From an uncultured Christensenella sp. (lineage in GTDB: Bacteria; Bacillota; Clostridia; Christensenellales; Borkfalkiaceae), in the NCBI GenBank assembly GCA_910578195.1, contig CAJTOY010000001.1:186001-250000 (forward strand): a DNA stretch of 64,000 bases, given 5' to 3'. The notes beneath the pieces are model-generated. The model saw only the letters and a list, made by a program, of their open reading frames with translations, searched no databases and was not told the DNA's origin. Positions 30,950-39,379 of the stretch are shown one piece after another; position 1 is the stretch's first letter; every line of letters begins with the position of its first letter. A program made the position numbers and the translations under genes.

Positions 30950-31312
30950 ATGCTTAAAGTAAAAGAGCAGGAACTGTTGCAGGCTTATAACGAGCTTGTG
31001 GCAAAAAAGGAAAACGGCCAGACCGTAGTGGAAAGCGACGCGGTAGCGTTCGCACAGTCCCACGGTTATGACGAAGAAAAGACAAAGAGATTCGTTGACT
31101 ATGTGCTTTCCGAAAACCCCAACAACGGACTTACCGTAGAGGAAGTTGCTAAGTTGAAAGTTCTCGGCGAATACATAGAAGAAGTTGCGGACGAATTGCC
31201 CGCGAGCGACGAACTCAGTGAAAGCGTGCCTCAAGAAACAACAGCAGGGGAGGAAGTAGCGGACGCAACCGTTGGCACCCCCGGCGTTGGTGGTTCCGTG
31301 AATAACTACTAA
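30950..31312 (+). CDS. Small helical structural-operon protein
   Basis: 120 residues from ATG 30950, with AGGAGG 10 bases upstream. Mostly helical (LKVKEQELLQAYNELVAKKE, TKRFVDYVLSENPNN), with an acidic Glu-rich C-terminal part and a Gly/Asn end. No family recognised. Confidence 0.6.
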   Translation: MLKVKEQELLQAYNELVAKKENGQTVVESDAVAFAQSHGYDEEKTKRFVDYVLSENPNNGLTVEEVAKLKVLGEYIEEVADELPASDELSESVPQETTAGEEVADATVGTPGVGGSVNNY

Positions 31313-31335
31313 TGAAGGAGGTCATCGAAATAATT

Positions 31336-31776
31336 ATGGCGATTAAAGATATTGCAATCATAGTCGGTGGCTGCCTTCTTGCCATTCTTTATGTGGTTCT
31401 GGTTATAAGAGCCATAATCAAAAAGAAGCAAAGCGGTAAGTCCGTCAACGTCGTTCAGACAATGGCGGAAATAGCACAACAGGTTATGCCGTTGGTTGGC
31501 GCGGCGGAAGTGGCGTTTAAGAGCGTGTCGGACAAGAAAACTGGCACCCTGAAACTCAAAGACGTACTCAACGATATTAAAGATATGTGCGCCGAAAAAG
31601 GTATTACCTACGATAAGTCTTACTGGACTGATTATGTAAAAGAAGCAGTAAATCTTATCAATATTAACCGCGATTTACCCCAACTCATTGCTGGTGAAGT
31701 GGCGAACGCAACAGAAGATAAAACGGAACAGCAGGCAACGCCCGTCGCGTCCTACACAACCACTACAAACATTTAA
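31336..31776 (+). CDS. Membrane-anchored protein, holin-like
   Basis: 146 residues from ATG 31336; the perfect AAGGAGG at 31315-31321 stands 14 bases before, while ATG 31312, which shares a base with the upstream stop, is the other choice. One N-terminal transmembrane helix (IAIIVGGCLLAILYVVLVIR), then Lys and a helical domain (GAAEVAFKSVSDKK ... DMCAEKGITYDKSYWTDYVK). The layout is like single-pass phage holins of the LLH type, but its position among head genes is atypical. Confidence 0.5.
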   Translation: MAIKDIAIIVGGCLLAILYVVLVIRAIIKKKQSGKSVNVVQTMAEIAQQVMPLVGAAEVAFKSVSDKKTGTLKLKDVLNDIKDMCAEKGITYDKSYWTDYVKEAVNLININRDLPQLIAGEVANATEDKTEQQATPVASYTTTTNI

Positions 31777-31792
31777 CTAAAGCGTTGTTAAA

Positions 31793-31813
31793 GGTGGGGC
31801 GCAATGCCCCACC
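31793..31813 (+). other. GC-rich hairpin between structural genes
   Basis: Arms GGTGGGGC and GCCCCACC with a GCAAT loop, 17 bases after a stop codon and 31 before the next ATG. It has no T-tract. It resembles the other post-stop hairpins of the structural region. Confidence 0.55.
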
Positions 31814-31843
31814 CGAAACAACCCAATATAAAGGGAAATAATT

Positions 31844-32572
31844 ATGGCGACACCCATTTTAAAAGTTATAACTCAATACTGCAGTATTCTTATCGACGAC
31901 ATAAATCTCGACGCTTTAGCAAGAGAGAATATGCCGCTTTATGCTCGCCGTATGTGGTCATATCTGCAAGCCGCTATTCCTAACTTTACTACACCAAGCG
32001 GAATGATACCCTATTTAATGGGTACACCCGATTCACCGAAACTTATTGAGCCGATATACGGCAGCACAAAATATATACTCGAAGAAGACATTACGGAAGA
32101 AACAAACGTTGCATTAGAGAACGGCGCAGGCTACGAACTTTTCAGTTGTAAAATAGAAACCATCGATAAGCGCGAACGTGTAATTCTAACGCCGACGGAT
32201 CTTGTAAAATACGATAGCGAAAACGGCATAATTACTTTTACGGCCAGTGCGGAAAACCCGATACCAAAAGGTACCGTATTTAATATAGACTTCTACACGG
32301 ACGGTTACTTCAAAGAAGACCTTTCCGTTGAAATAATGCGAATACTTGGGCTTTGTTTCCAAGTTGTATGGCAGACGCGCTTTAACAATGACTGGCTTTC
32401 AAACGTTTCAAAAGTGGAAGATAGGTCATTCAGCGAACAGAACAGGGCGAACAAGGAAAAGACGGATACTGAACGTCTTGCCCGGTACAAAAGCGACCTC
32501 AACAGTGCAATGAGAGCTTTGGAAAGAAACCTTGCAATCAGAAAAATACTCCCGTCATCGGGGTTAATATAA
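31844..32572 (+). CDS. Putative head-tail connector/adaptor protein
   Basis: 242 residues. Begins MATPILKVITQYCSILI and has PNFTTPSGMIPYLMGTP, a beta-rich middle and a helical C-terminus rich in charged residues (KEKTDTERLARYKSDLNSAM). It is the first of a series of medium-size genes between capsid and tail tube, where adaptor and stopper proteins lie. The assignment depends on position. Confidence 0.45.
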   Translation: MATPILKVITQYCSILIDDINLDALARENMPLYARRMWSYLQAAIPNFTTPSGMIPYLMGTPDSPKLIEPIYGSTKYILEEDITEETNVALENGAGYELFSCKIETIDKRERVILTPTDLVKYDSENGIITFTASAENPIPKGTVFNIDFYTDGYFKEDLSVEIMRILGLCFQVVWQTRFNNDWLSNVSKVEDRSFSEQNRANKEKTDTERLARYKSDLNSAMRALERNLAIRKILPSSGLI

Positions 32573-32615
32573 ATTTTAAAAAACATAATTCGGAACTGGA
32601 AAGGAGATACCCATT

Positions 32616-33254
32616 ATGGCACAAAAAAAGAAATTTGAAATAACGGAAGAACTTATTAAGGGCGCGGCGACGTACATTCCGCTTGAAGATAAAATGGCGT
32701 TCGCGGAGGCAGTTGCCGAATCTGTGTTGGAACCCGTCGAAATTTCGGCGCAGAAAATACAGAGCGACGAGGTTATCACCCTTCCGCAACTTTGGGAAGA
32801 AAACCCCCAAAAGAAACAACTCTTTCTCATGCAGTTGTTTTTAAGACATTATTTGCGTGTTGAAGTTCCTGATAATTTCAGCACAAGAGATTACGACGAA
32901 TACGCCAAGGTACACCCTATGAACCAACTCGAACGGTTTAAGGGCAATACCGAAGTTAAACATATTATTTTCGATTTGCTTGCCGATTACAAGGAATTAA
33001 AGAAATTGCTTGACATAAAAATCTTTAACCTAAAAGCGACAAGAAACGATGCGCTTGAACGTTTCCTTGCGGGCGTGAATTTGCTTTCTACCCCCGATAA
33101 CCTTAAAGCGTTGACTTCGAGTTTAAAGCAAGCAACCGAGCAACTTCAACAGCGCGGTGCTGACATAGCGAAACTTCAAGTTGCCGCAGGCAAACTTGAA
33201 ACGCAAGCAAGTAACGCGGAAACGAAGAAATTTGTGAGCGAGAAGAAATCATAA
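32616..33254 (+). CDS. Helical structural-operon protein
   Basis: 212 residues, largely helical, with AAGGAG before the ATG. Segments include LEDKMAFAEAVAESVLEPVE, LFLMQLFLRHYLRVEVP and a long C-terminal coiled coil (ALTSSLKQATEQLQQRGADI and onward). It lies between two connector-type genes. No family recognised. Confidence 0.6.
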   Translation: MAQKKKFEITEELIKGAATYIPLEDKMAFAEAVAESVLEPVEISAQKIQSDEVITLPQLWEENPQKKQLFLMQLFLRHYLRVEVPDNFSTRDYDEYAKVHPMNQLERFKGNTEVKHIIFDLLADYKELKKLLDIKIFNLKATRNDALERFLAGVNLLSTPDNLKALTSSLKQATEQLQQRGADIAKLQVAAGKLETQASNAETKKFVSEKKS

Positions 33255-33256
33255 AT

Positions 33257-33484
33257 ATGAACAACGAAATTGACGAGCTTTTTGACGGACCAAAGGTGGA
33301 CGACGAAATAACTAAAGACATTGACGCGGATTGCGTTGGCTGGGTTGTGCTGCCTTGCTTTAAAGTAAAGGTTAAGGACGACGGCGAAATTTCACTTGTA
33401 TGCGGTGATATTGCGGGCTGGTTATTCGAGCACATATTCGTCTATCTGTGGACTGGCAAAGTTCATTTATATAGAAAGGGTTAA
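33257..33484 (+). CDS. Small acidic protein
   Basis: 75 residues with an acidic N-terminal half (NNEIDELFDGPKVDDEITKD) and a hydrophobic C-terminal part (GWVVLPCFKVKV, AGWLFEHIFVYLWTGKVHLY). It follows the previous stop by 2 bases. No family recognised. Confidence 0.55.
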   Translation: MNNEIDELFDGPKVDDEITKDIDADCVGWVVLPCFKVKVKDDGEISLVCGDIAGWLFEHIFVYLWTGKVHLYRKG

Positions 33485-33489
33485 GAGAT

Positions 33490-34197
33490 ATGGCAACGAT
33501 TGAATCGCAATGGTATCCATACGATAAAATTTACGGCGGGTTTTACGACTTGTCCGATACGGACGAGATACCCCGCAGAGTAATGGACTACCTTTTAGAT
33601 ATGCCCGACGGTACATACGAACCCAAGGACGATAACAAGCGCGCAAGGGTGCGCCTGTGGAAATATCTTTATTACGACGGTGCGCGTCCGATAGACAACC
33701 CTTTACCTACCCCACAGCAGAAAAAGCAAGTACTGTTTAACCCCGATAAGCCTGATGAACCTGCGGACGATAAGAAGGGATACAGACTTATTCCCCAGCC
33801 TTTTGCGCCGGGCGTTGAGCAGGTGGCTCAAACGCGCATTTATGTGTATATGGGCAGAACGATAGCATCTGACGATTTACACGTCCAGCTGGCAGTAACG
33901 TTCGATATATGGACACATAACACGCAAGAAGCTAACACAAAACTTAACGAATCGTATTCAAGACTATTCGCTATGGAACAAGCCATTATAGAGGCTTTCC
34001 ACGGAATAGATATGGGCGGTGTCGGTACATTCTATTTCAACCGCCAAAAACACCCCGATTGCGGAACCCTACTTTTGGGCGACGGTAAGAGCAATTTCGG
34101 GCGCAGAGTTACTCTCGGTTTGGAAGTAAAGAGCAATACGCAAAATGAACCCATAAAGAATAACGGTCCGCGCCTTGGAAATGGTCAATTCGGTTAA
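33490..34197 (+). CDS. Putative tail terminator/neck protein
   Basis: 235 residues. Segments YPYDKIYGGFYDLSDTDEIP, RIYVYMGRTIASDDLHVQLA, VTFDIWTHNTQEANTK and FGRRVTLGLEVKS suggest a compact alpha/beta fold like tail terminator proteins, which cap the tail tube and bind the neck. Position before the tail genes supports this. The call remains tentative. Confidence 0.45.
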   Translation: MATIESQWYPYDKIYGGFYDLSDTDEIPRRVMDYLLDMPDGTYEPKDDNKRARVRLWKYLYYDGARPIDNPLPTPQQKKQVLFNPDKPDEPADDKKGYRLIPQPFAPGVEQVAQTRIYVYMGRTIASDDLHVQLAVTFDIWTHNTQEANTKLNESYSRLFAMEQAIIEAFHGIDMGGVGTFYFNRQKHPDCGTLLLGDGKSNFGRRVTLGLEVKSNTQNEPIKNNGPRLGNGQFG

Positions 34198-34220
34198 ACA
34201 GCAAAGCGTGGAGGTACCTT

Positions 34221-35540
34221 ATGGCAAACGATAGCGAAAAATACATACAGGGCGCAATATTGCAAGGCGGTGGAATACCGCAAGGCAAGACTAATGTGCC
34301 TAAAAAATATGTTGATAGACAAGGGCAGTATCTCGCTATTCGTACACAGCAATTTACCGAAGCGCGCGCAAAATATTCAAGCGACTTCGTAGAGGCGCAG
34401 GTACAGGGCTTACTGGAAGACTTCTACGAATGGACAACAACCTATATACGTTTACCAGACGTTCGCTCAAACTCAAGCGTAACAACGCAAATAGATGATT
34501 ACAAAACGGTTCTATTTGAAGATAAAGAGATTGAGTACTTCCCGATAGGCGCAAAGGTTGAAACAATGGGCAATATCTGGATATGTGCTAACCCGTCAAA
34601 CATTTCGGGCGCGCAAGCTACGGCAATAATCAGACGTTGCAATTCTTCATTTAACTACTACGATTATTACGGCAATATAAAGACTGAGCCGTTAGTAATA
34701 GATAAAGTGGCTATGCAAGGCAACGATAACGTTGCGCCGAGCGACCAAGTACTTCTCAATGGCTATTTCAATGCAATGTGCCAGCTTAACGAAGTTACTA
34801 AGCGCGAACTGAATACGGACCGCATAATAATTCTCGGTAGCAAAGCCTTTAAGGTAACTGGCTTTACAGACTTCATACAAGAATTTACTGGCGATTACGA
34901 CAGTTCACACGTCTTAAACTTCTCTCTGCGCATTCAAGAGCCGACAGAAAATGACGATATTGAAAATCGAATTGCTGGCGGAAAGTTAAGGTCCTTTAAA
35001 GCTGACATAATCGGCGAAAGCGAATTGAACCAAAACTCAACCACTAAACTTGCCGCCGTATTCATTAAAGACGATAAGGCGGTAGAGCCTACGGACGAAT
35101 ACCCGGTTACTTGGCTGTGGGAAAGTTCGGACACAGATATTGCCGAAGTCGACGCGGACGGTGTTGTTTTAGGTAAAGGGGTCGGAAACGTTCAAATTAC
35201 CGCGAGAATGGCGCAAAATACGGCAATATCGGCGACGGCCGAGTTGGTTGTCAAGGAAACCAACTTTAAACCGTATGTGGCGTTTATGAGCGTTGTGCCG
35301 TCGGCGGTAGAGCAGTATGAAAGCATTACAGTTACTGCTGCATACTTCGAGAATGCACAGCAGACAGATAAAGTAGTTTCTTGGTCGTTCTCTGGTGCAA
35401 ATAAGAAGAACTACAAAGCGACTATTGACGATAACGCATTAACGATTTACTGCATCGGCGCAGACAATACGCCCTTGAAAGTAACAGCAGAATGCGAGGG
35501 ACAATTCATATCTTTTGAGTTGATACTCGAAGGACTTTAA
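34221..35540 (+). CDS. Structural protein with Ig-like (BIG2) domain
   Basis: 439 residues. The first approximately 250 residues form a distinct domain (VQGLLEDFYEWTTTYIRLPD ... IIILGSKAFKVTGFTDFIQE). The later part has a BIG2 pattern (VTWLWESSDTDIAEVDADGV, then VLGKGVGNVQITARM), a bacterial Ig-like fold that phages attach to virion proteins to bind glycans. A second Ig-like repeat may follow (VVPSAVEQYESITVTAAYFE). It is probably a tail or neck component. Confidence 0.65.
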   Translation: MANDSEKYIQGAILQGGGIPQGKTNVPKKYVDRQGQYLAIRTQQFTEARAKYSSDFVEAQVQGLLEDFYEWTTTYIRLPDVRSNSSVTTQIDDYKTVLFEDKEIEYFPIGAKVETMGNIWICANPSNISGAQATAIIRRCNSSFNYYDYYGNIKTEPLVIDKVAMQGNDNVAPSDQVLLNGYFNAMCQLNEVTKRELNTDRIIILGSKAFKVTGFTDFIQEFTGDYDSSHVLNFSLRIQEPTENDDIENRIAGGKLRSFKADIIGESELNQNSTTKLAAVFIKDDKAVEPTDEYPVTWLWESSDTDIAEVDADGVVLGKGVGNVQITARMAQNTAISATAELVVKETNFKPYVAFMSVVPSAVEQYESITVTAAYFENAQQTDKVVSWSFSGANKKNYKATIDDNALTIYCIGADNTPLKVTAECEGQFISFELILEGL

Positions 35541-35562
35541 AATTAAAAGGAAAAAATAGACT

Positions 35563-35778
35563 ATGTTATGCCCGAATGCGGTACGAGTAAAAAAGGACAG
35601 AAGAAAGCCATTCATTTGTAAGAAAATGGTGGACGAAGGGGTTGACATTAACACCGCCGACCCTGATACGCTTGTAAATGAGTATATGTGCCCTTTACAA
35701 AGGTACTGCCCGACGAAGGGTGAAACAATCAACTCTGAGTATGCAAAGAGTTGTACACTGCGTCAATCGCGCGGTTAG
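35563..35778 (+). CDS. Small Cys-containing protein
   Basis: 71 residues with five Cys (MLCPN, FICKKM, YMCPLQRYCPTKG, KSCTLRQ), which may bind a metal or form a cluster. AAAAGGAAAAA precedes the start. Small Cys-rich proteins of this type occur in many phage tail operons. No function assigned. Confidence 0.55.
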   Translation: MLCPNAVRVKKDRRKPFICKKMVDEGVDINTADPDTLVNEYMCPLQRYCPTKGETINSEYAKSCTLRQSRG

Positions 35779-35823
35779 CGCGTTGATATATAGCATTGCA
35801 AAATAATTGCAGGAGAACAAATA

Positions 35824-36675
35824 ATGGGCAATGAAACAGCAATGTCATGGGAAATGCGAGCAAGCATAAGAAAGGGTGAACCCCTGACTTGGAAAAAGCT
35901 CAAATTCTACCCCATAAAAATGGAACACTACGAAGAATTTTTGGACGTAAGGAATGCGCTGGCAATCCGAATGACGAGTTTATCTAACTTATCGTTTGAG
36001 TATTTGAGTATGCCGTTTCTTACCGCAATGTGGGCTATCGACTACGATAGCTTATTTGCGACGGGAAGTTCGATAGGTTTCTTTGAGAGAATAATCAGAT
36101 TTTTGTATTTATCATTGCGGCTCAAATACAAAAGAGAAGACGCTCTCAAAACAATCTACACCGAAACTGGCAACAAAAGAATTCTTGACAAAGTAGTTGT
36201 TACACAAGACGGAAACACCGTCGAAATTACGCCAGACGATTTCGATATTGATATTCGACCTATGCTGGCAACACAAAACGGGATTGAACTTCCAGACGAA
36301 AGCGACAACCCCGACCTCGTAAGAGCCGAAGAAGACTTAGCAGCCAAAGGTGCGAGCGAATTAAAAATCGACACAGACACTATGATTGCATCGGTAGCCT
36401 ACCAAAGCCTTCTGCAAGAGAAAGACTTGAACGAATGGACAGTATTACAGTTTGAGCGAAGAAGACAAGCAATAGAGCGCGGAAAACGATTTGATATGTT
36501 CGGACAAGCGGAATTAAGCGGAATGGTTAAATTCAGTAAAGGCAATCCTTTCCCGTCGTGGTGTTTCGATAGAAACGAGAACGGATCGGCGGCACTTATT
36601 TCTTTCGGCGAAATGCGTGGAAAACTTTCTGGCTTAGGCGATTTGGATAAAATCGTCGGCAAAGACGGTAATTAA
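35824..36675 (+). CDS. Tail-operon protein, possibly assembly chaperone
   Basis: 283 residues with GCAGGAG before the ATG. The N-terminal part (LTWKKLKFYPIKMEHYEEFL, SMPFLTAMWAIDYDS) and helical middle (FFERIIRFLYLSLRLKYKRE) look like cytoplasmic tail proteins that assist tube or tape-measure folding. It stands one gene before the tail tube. No programmed frameshift of the usual chaperone type is evident. Confidence 0.4.
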   Translation: MGNETAMSWEMRASIRKGEPLTWKKLKFYPIKMEHYEEFLDVRNALAIRMTSLSNLSFEYLSMPFLTAMWAIDYDSLFATGSSIGFFERIIRFLYLSLRLKYKREDALKTIYTETGNKRILDKVVVTQDGNTVEITPDDFDIDIRPMLATQNGIELPDESDNPDLVRAEEDLAAKGASELKIDTDTMIASVAYQSLLQEKDLNEWTVLQFERRRQAIERGKRFDMFGQAELSGMVKFSKGNPFPSWCFDRNENGSAALISFGEMRGKLSGLGDLDKIVGKDGN

Positions 36676-36712
36676 AAAGACGAAACCAAAAATTATAAGG
36701 AGCAGATAAAAT

Positions 36713-37852
36713 ATGAAATTAAACAATTCGTCATTGTATGTTAAGGGCACCGCAGATATGTGGGCACACGACGTTAAGACGGGCGATTTGATAGGTTACA
36801 CCAACAAGATTGACTCGTCCAAGTTAAGCACTTCGTGTAACGCAGGCGAAATCCGTGCAGGTATCGGCGCGCCCGTAGTTATCAACATTCCCGATTCGTC
36901 CGCATTTAAGGGCGAAGTTACGGCGGCAGACTTCTCGCTTGAAGCAAGACAGCTTGCAACGGGTGGCACGCTCAGATATAACGGTACGGTTCCTTTCAGA
37001 GAGAATATCGTAGCGAAAGACTCTAAACTTGTCGTTTCGAGAAAGCCCGTTTCGGCTTACGGTGAAAGCGTTGACAACGAGTATTATTCGTGCTATGTCG
37101 GCAACGACGGCAAGAACTACGGCGTTGACCCCAAATCGAGAGAAATTCAGGGCTTTGTTGCAGAAGAAGGCAAGACCTATTGCGTACTTTACTACGTTGA
37201 AGTTGCAAGTGCTCAGGAACTTTCCATTCCTACGACATTCTCGCCCGTCGTAGCGCGCGTTATGGTCAAGATGGCTGTATATCAGGCGCAGGGCAATTCG
37301 GACAAGAACAGCTCGCTTGCGGGTTACTTGTACGCATTCATTCCTCGTGCGCAGTTCATTGACGGCGACGCAGGCGTTGACGGTTCGCAGACCACAAACG
37401 CAAACACGACGTGGAGTTTCTCGGCGTTGGCTTACGACGAAACCGACACGGAATGCTCGGAATGCGCAAAAGACCAGAGCGTATTCGGCTATATGGTTTA
37501 TGTACCTTGCGGCGACACAACGCAGGCAGTCAAAGACCTTATAGTTATGCGCGGTAAGGTGGTAGTAAAGGTAGGCGGCAAAGTTCAGACCCCCGTTTAC
37601 TATGTAATGCCCGACAATTCCATCGTTACCCCCGACTATTCCGACCTTGTATTTGCGATTAAGCAAGCAACGGCGGCGGTGAACGCAGACGGTGAGGAAG
37701 AACCTGCACCCGTACCCACTACAGAGATTGCCAAGGTTGACGAAGACGGCGTAGTTACAGGCGTAACCGTAGGTGAAACTGAAATGAACATTACCCTTTC
37801 AGCAAACGAGTCCGTTTCGGCGGTTTGCAAGGTTGTGGTTCAAGCAGGCTAA
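36713..37852 (+). CDS. Major tail (tube) protein with C-terminal BIG2 domain
   Basis: 379 residues with AAGGAG upstream. The N-terminal 300 residues are beta rich (NSSLYVKGTADMWAHDVKTG, TFSPVVARVMVKMAVYQAQG), and the codon use and size suit the abundant tail tube protein. The last 70 residues have the Ig-like BIG2 ending (TEIAKVDEDGVVTGVTVGET, SVSAVCKVVVQAG). Tail tubes often carry such surface domains. A long hairpin follows the gene. Confidence 0.72.
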   Translation: MKLNNSSLYVKGTADMWAHDVKTGDLIGYTNKIDSSKLSTSCNAGEIRAGIGAPVVINIPDSSAFKGEVTAADFSLEARQLATGGTLRYNGTVPFRENIVAKDSKLVVSRKPVSAYGESVDNEYYSCYVGNDGKNYGVDPKSREIQGFVAEEGKTYCVLYYVEVASAQELSIPTTFSPVVARVMVKMAVYQAQGNSDKNSSLAGYLYAFIPRAQFIDGDAGVDGSQTTNANTTWSFSALAYDETDTECSECAKDQSVFGYMVYVPCGDTTQAVKDLIVMRGKVVVKVGGKVQTPVYYVMPDNSIVTPDYSDLVFAIKQATAAVNADGEEEPAPVPTTEIAKVDEDGVVTGVTVGETEMNITLSANESVSAVCKVVVQAG

Positions 37853-37868
37853 GTCAAAATAAAATAGG

Positions 37869-37912
37869 TATCCTTCCCCCGACTGAATATGTTTGGTCGG
37901 GGGCATAGGATA
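37869..37912 (+). other. Long hairpin after the tail tube gene
   Basis: Inner arms CCCCCGAC (37876-37883) and GTCGGGGG (37896-37903), with outer arms TATCCT (37869-37874) and AGGATA (37907-37912), making a stable two-part stem. There is no T-tract. It probably stabilises the tail-tube message or slows transcription. Confidence 0.6.
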
Positions 37913-37928
37913 ACAAAAGCGTGGCAAA

Positions 37929-38678
37929 ATGGTGAATTCTATTGATACGATATATGAGTTAATGGAAAAAGACGGCGGTAGCCTTGATTTGACTGAAAGT
38001 GAAATCGAGTATCTGCCCGACAACCTGATTGTGTACGGCTTTTTAAGTTTAAGGGGAAGTAAGGTAAAGAAACTTCCCGAAAATCTTATAGTAGAAGATT
38101 TTCTTGATATTAACGAAACACAATTAAGCGATATTCCCAAAAGTTTAATTGTAAAGGGTGATTTCTTTTGCTCAACCTTAATGGGTGAGAAGAATGGAAA
38201 GACGCGCCGTGTGCGTATATACGAACGACAAGTGATATTCGATAGATTTATCTGCTGTAGTCGACGCTTGATAGAATTCAAGAGAGTAACCGAAAAGCTC
38301 GGCTATACAATATATGTCGGCACGAATAAAGATAAAAATGTGGTAGTTGACGGACAGTATTTTTCCGTTTGCTCAAGCATTAAAAGCGGAATACTTGACG
38401 TTATGTATAAAAAGAACCGCGACAAAGCGGAAGAATTGTACGGCGATTATACGCTCGATTCTACCGTCAAAATGAGCGAAGTTATTGTTATGTATAGGAC
38501 GATAACAAGCGCGTGCAGAAAAGGCTCGGAATCATTCCTTGAAAGTTTACACCGCACAGACAAAGAAGTTACCGTGCGTGAAATAATTCGAGTAACGCAA
38601 GGTCAACCATTCTGTGAAAGGTTTGAACTGTTTTTTACAGATAGAAGTGCATGGCGAATTCAACAACGCCCCGCATAA
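37929..38678 (+). CDS. Leucine-rich-repeat-like protein
   Basis: 249 residues. The first 80 residues contain about four repeats of roughly 20 residues (SLDLTESEIEYLPDNLIV, FLSLRGSKVKKLPENLIV, FLDINETQLSDIPKSLIV), a leucine-rich solenoid found in phage and effector proteins. The rest is not recognised. The weak ribosome site and its place between tail-tube and tail-completion genes suggest an inserted extra gene (moron). Confidence 0.6.
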   Translation: MVNSIDTIYELMEKDGGSLDLTESEIEYLPDNLIVYGFLSLRGSKVKKLPENLIVEDFLDINETQLSDIPKSLIVKGDFFCSTLMGEKNGKTRRVRIYERQVIFDRFICCSRRLIEFKRVTEKLGYTIYVGTNKDKNVVVDGQYFSVCSSIKSGILDVMYKKNRDKAEELYGDYTLDSTVKMSEVIVMYRTITSACRKGSESFLESLHRTDKEVTVREIIRVTQGQPFCERFELFFTDRSAWRIQQRPA

Positions 38679-38693
38679 TCAGCAGGTGCAATT

Positions 38694-39233
38694 ATGTTGG
38701 ACTTTACTATATTGGGCATAGAGAGCATAACAAACGATTTTGAAGTTTTAACGCCAAGAATAAATAAGGCAGTAAGCGCAGGCTTGAACGCCGTTTCTTC
38801 CGATATGTCGGCGGTTTTAAAACAGCATATCGAATTAGACGTTTATGCAATGTACGACCCAAAAGTATATTTAAGAAGAAGCGAGAACCCTTCATACGGT
38901 ACACCGCTCAACTCGGACGAAAATATTGGCGCAACTGTAATTGATAACACGCTCATATTCGGTTATGTGCCGACAGGTGAACACTCACTTTACGACGAAG
39001 AAATTGGCAACGATGACCTTATACGAGTAATCGAACTTGGCAAAGGGTATCAGTGGTATGTTGGTAAGCGTAAGATACCGCCTCGTCCTTTCTGGGACAA
39101 TTTCGTTACAGATATGATACAGGGCAAGCAAGCTGAAATATCATTCGTTGGCGGTATGAATAATGCCGATAAAGAATTGAATGTTATTCAGACTGGGCAA
39201 ATTACCGCAGACGGTAACGAAACTTCATTTTAA
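38694..39233 (+). CDS. Tail completion protein (HK97 gp10-like)
   Basis: 179 residues. The N-terminal helices (PRINKAVSAGLNAVSSDMSA) and C-terminal KRKIPPRPFWDNFVTDMIQG match the pattern of HK97 gp10-like head-tail or tail completion proteins, in which RPF is typical. It lies before the tape measure. Confidence is moderate because the family is diverse. Confidence 0.55.
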   Translation: MLDFTILGIESITNDFEVLTPRINKAVSAGLNAVSSDMSAVLKQHIELDVYAMYDPKVYLRRSENPSYGTPLNSDENIGATVIDNTLIFGYVPTGEHSLYDEEIGNDDLIRVIELGKGYQWYVGKRKIPPRPFWDNFVTDMIQGKQAEISFVGGMNNADKELNVIQTGQITADGNETSF

Positions 39234-39277
39234 TTTTTTGAATACAATCGACTACAAAAAATAGTCGTAATCATATC

Positions 39278-39348
39278 GCCGTTGCAAGTGGGCAATGGCA
39301 AGAGCCAAAAGGGGCTATGAGTACTGCAGTAGTGTGGTGCTTATAGCC
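39278..39348 (+). ncRNA. Structured RNA element, copy 2 (before tape measure)
   Basis: Hairpin 1 is GCCGTTGC/GCAATGGC with the same AAGTGG loop as copy 1, one pair changed to G-U. The AGCCAAAAGGGGCT linker follows. Hairpin 2 pairs GGCTATGAGTAC with GTGCTTATAGCC over 12 positions, with compensatory changes relative to copy 1. A T-rich run (TTTTATTTTTAG) follows. An additional CGACTA/TAGTCG hairpin lies upstream at 39249-39267. It ends 31 bases before the tape measure ATG. Confidence 0.78.
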
Positions 39349-39379
39349 TTTTATTTTTAGCAATTAAGAGAGTTAGTTT

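Noticed and set aside
36824..37666. Long antisense frame (280 codons) opposite the tail tube gene
   Set aside because: It reflects codon bias on the coding strand; no ribosome site and no known family. The plus-strand gene is certain.
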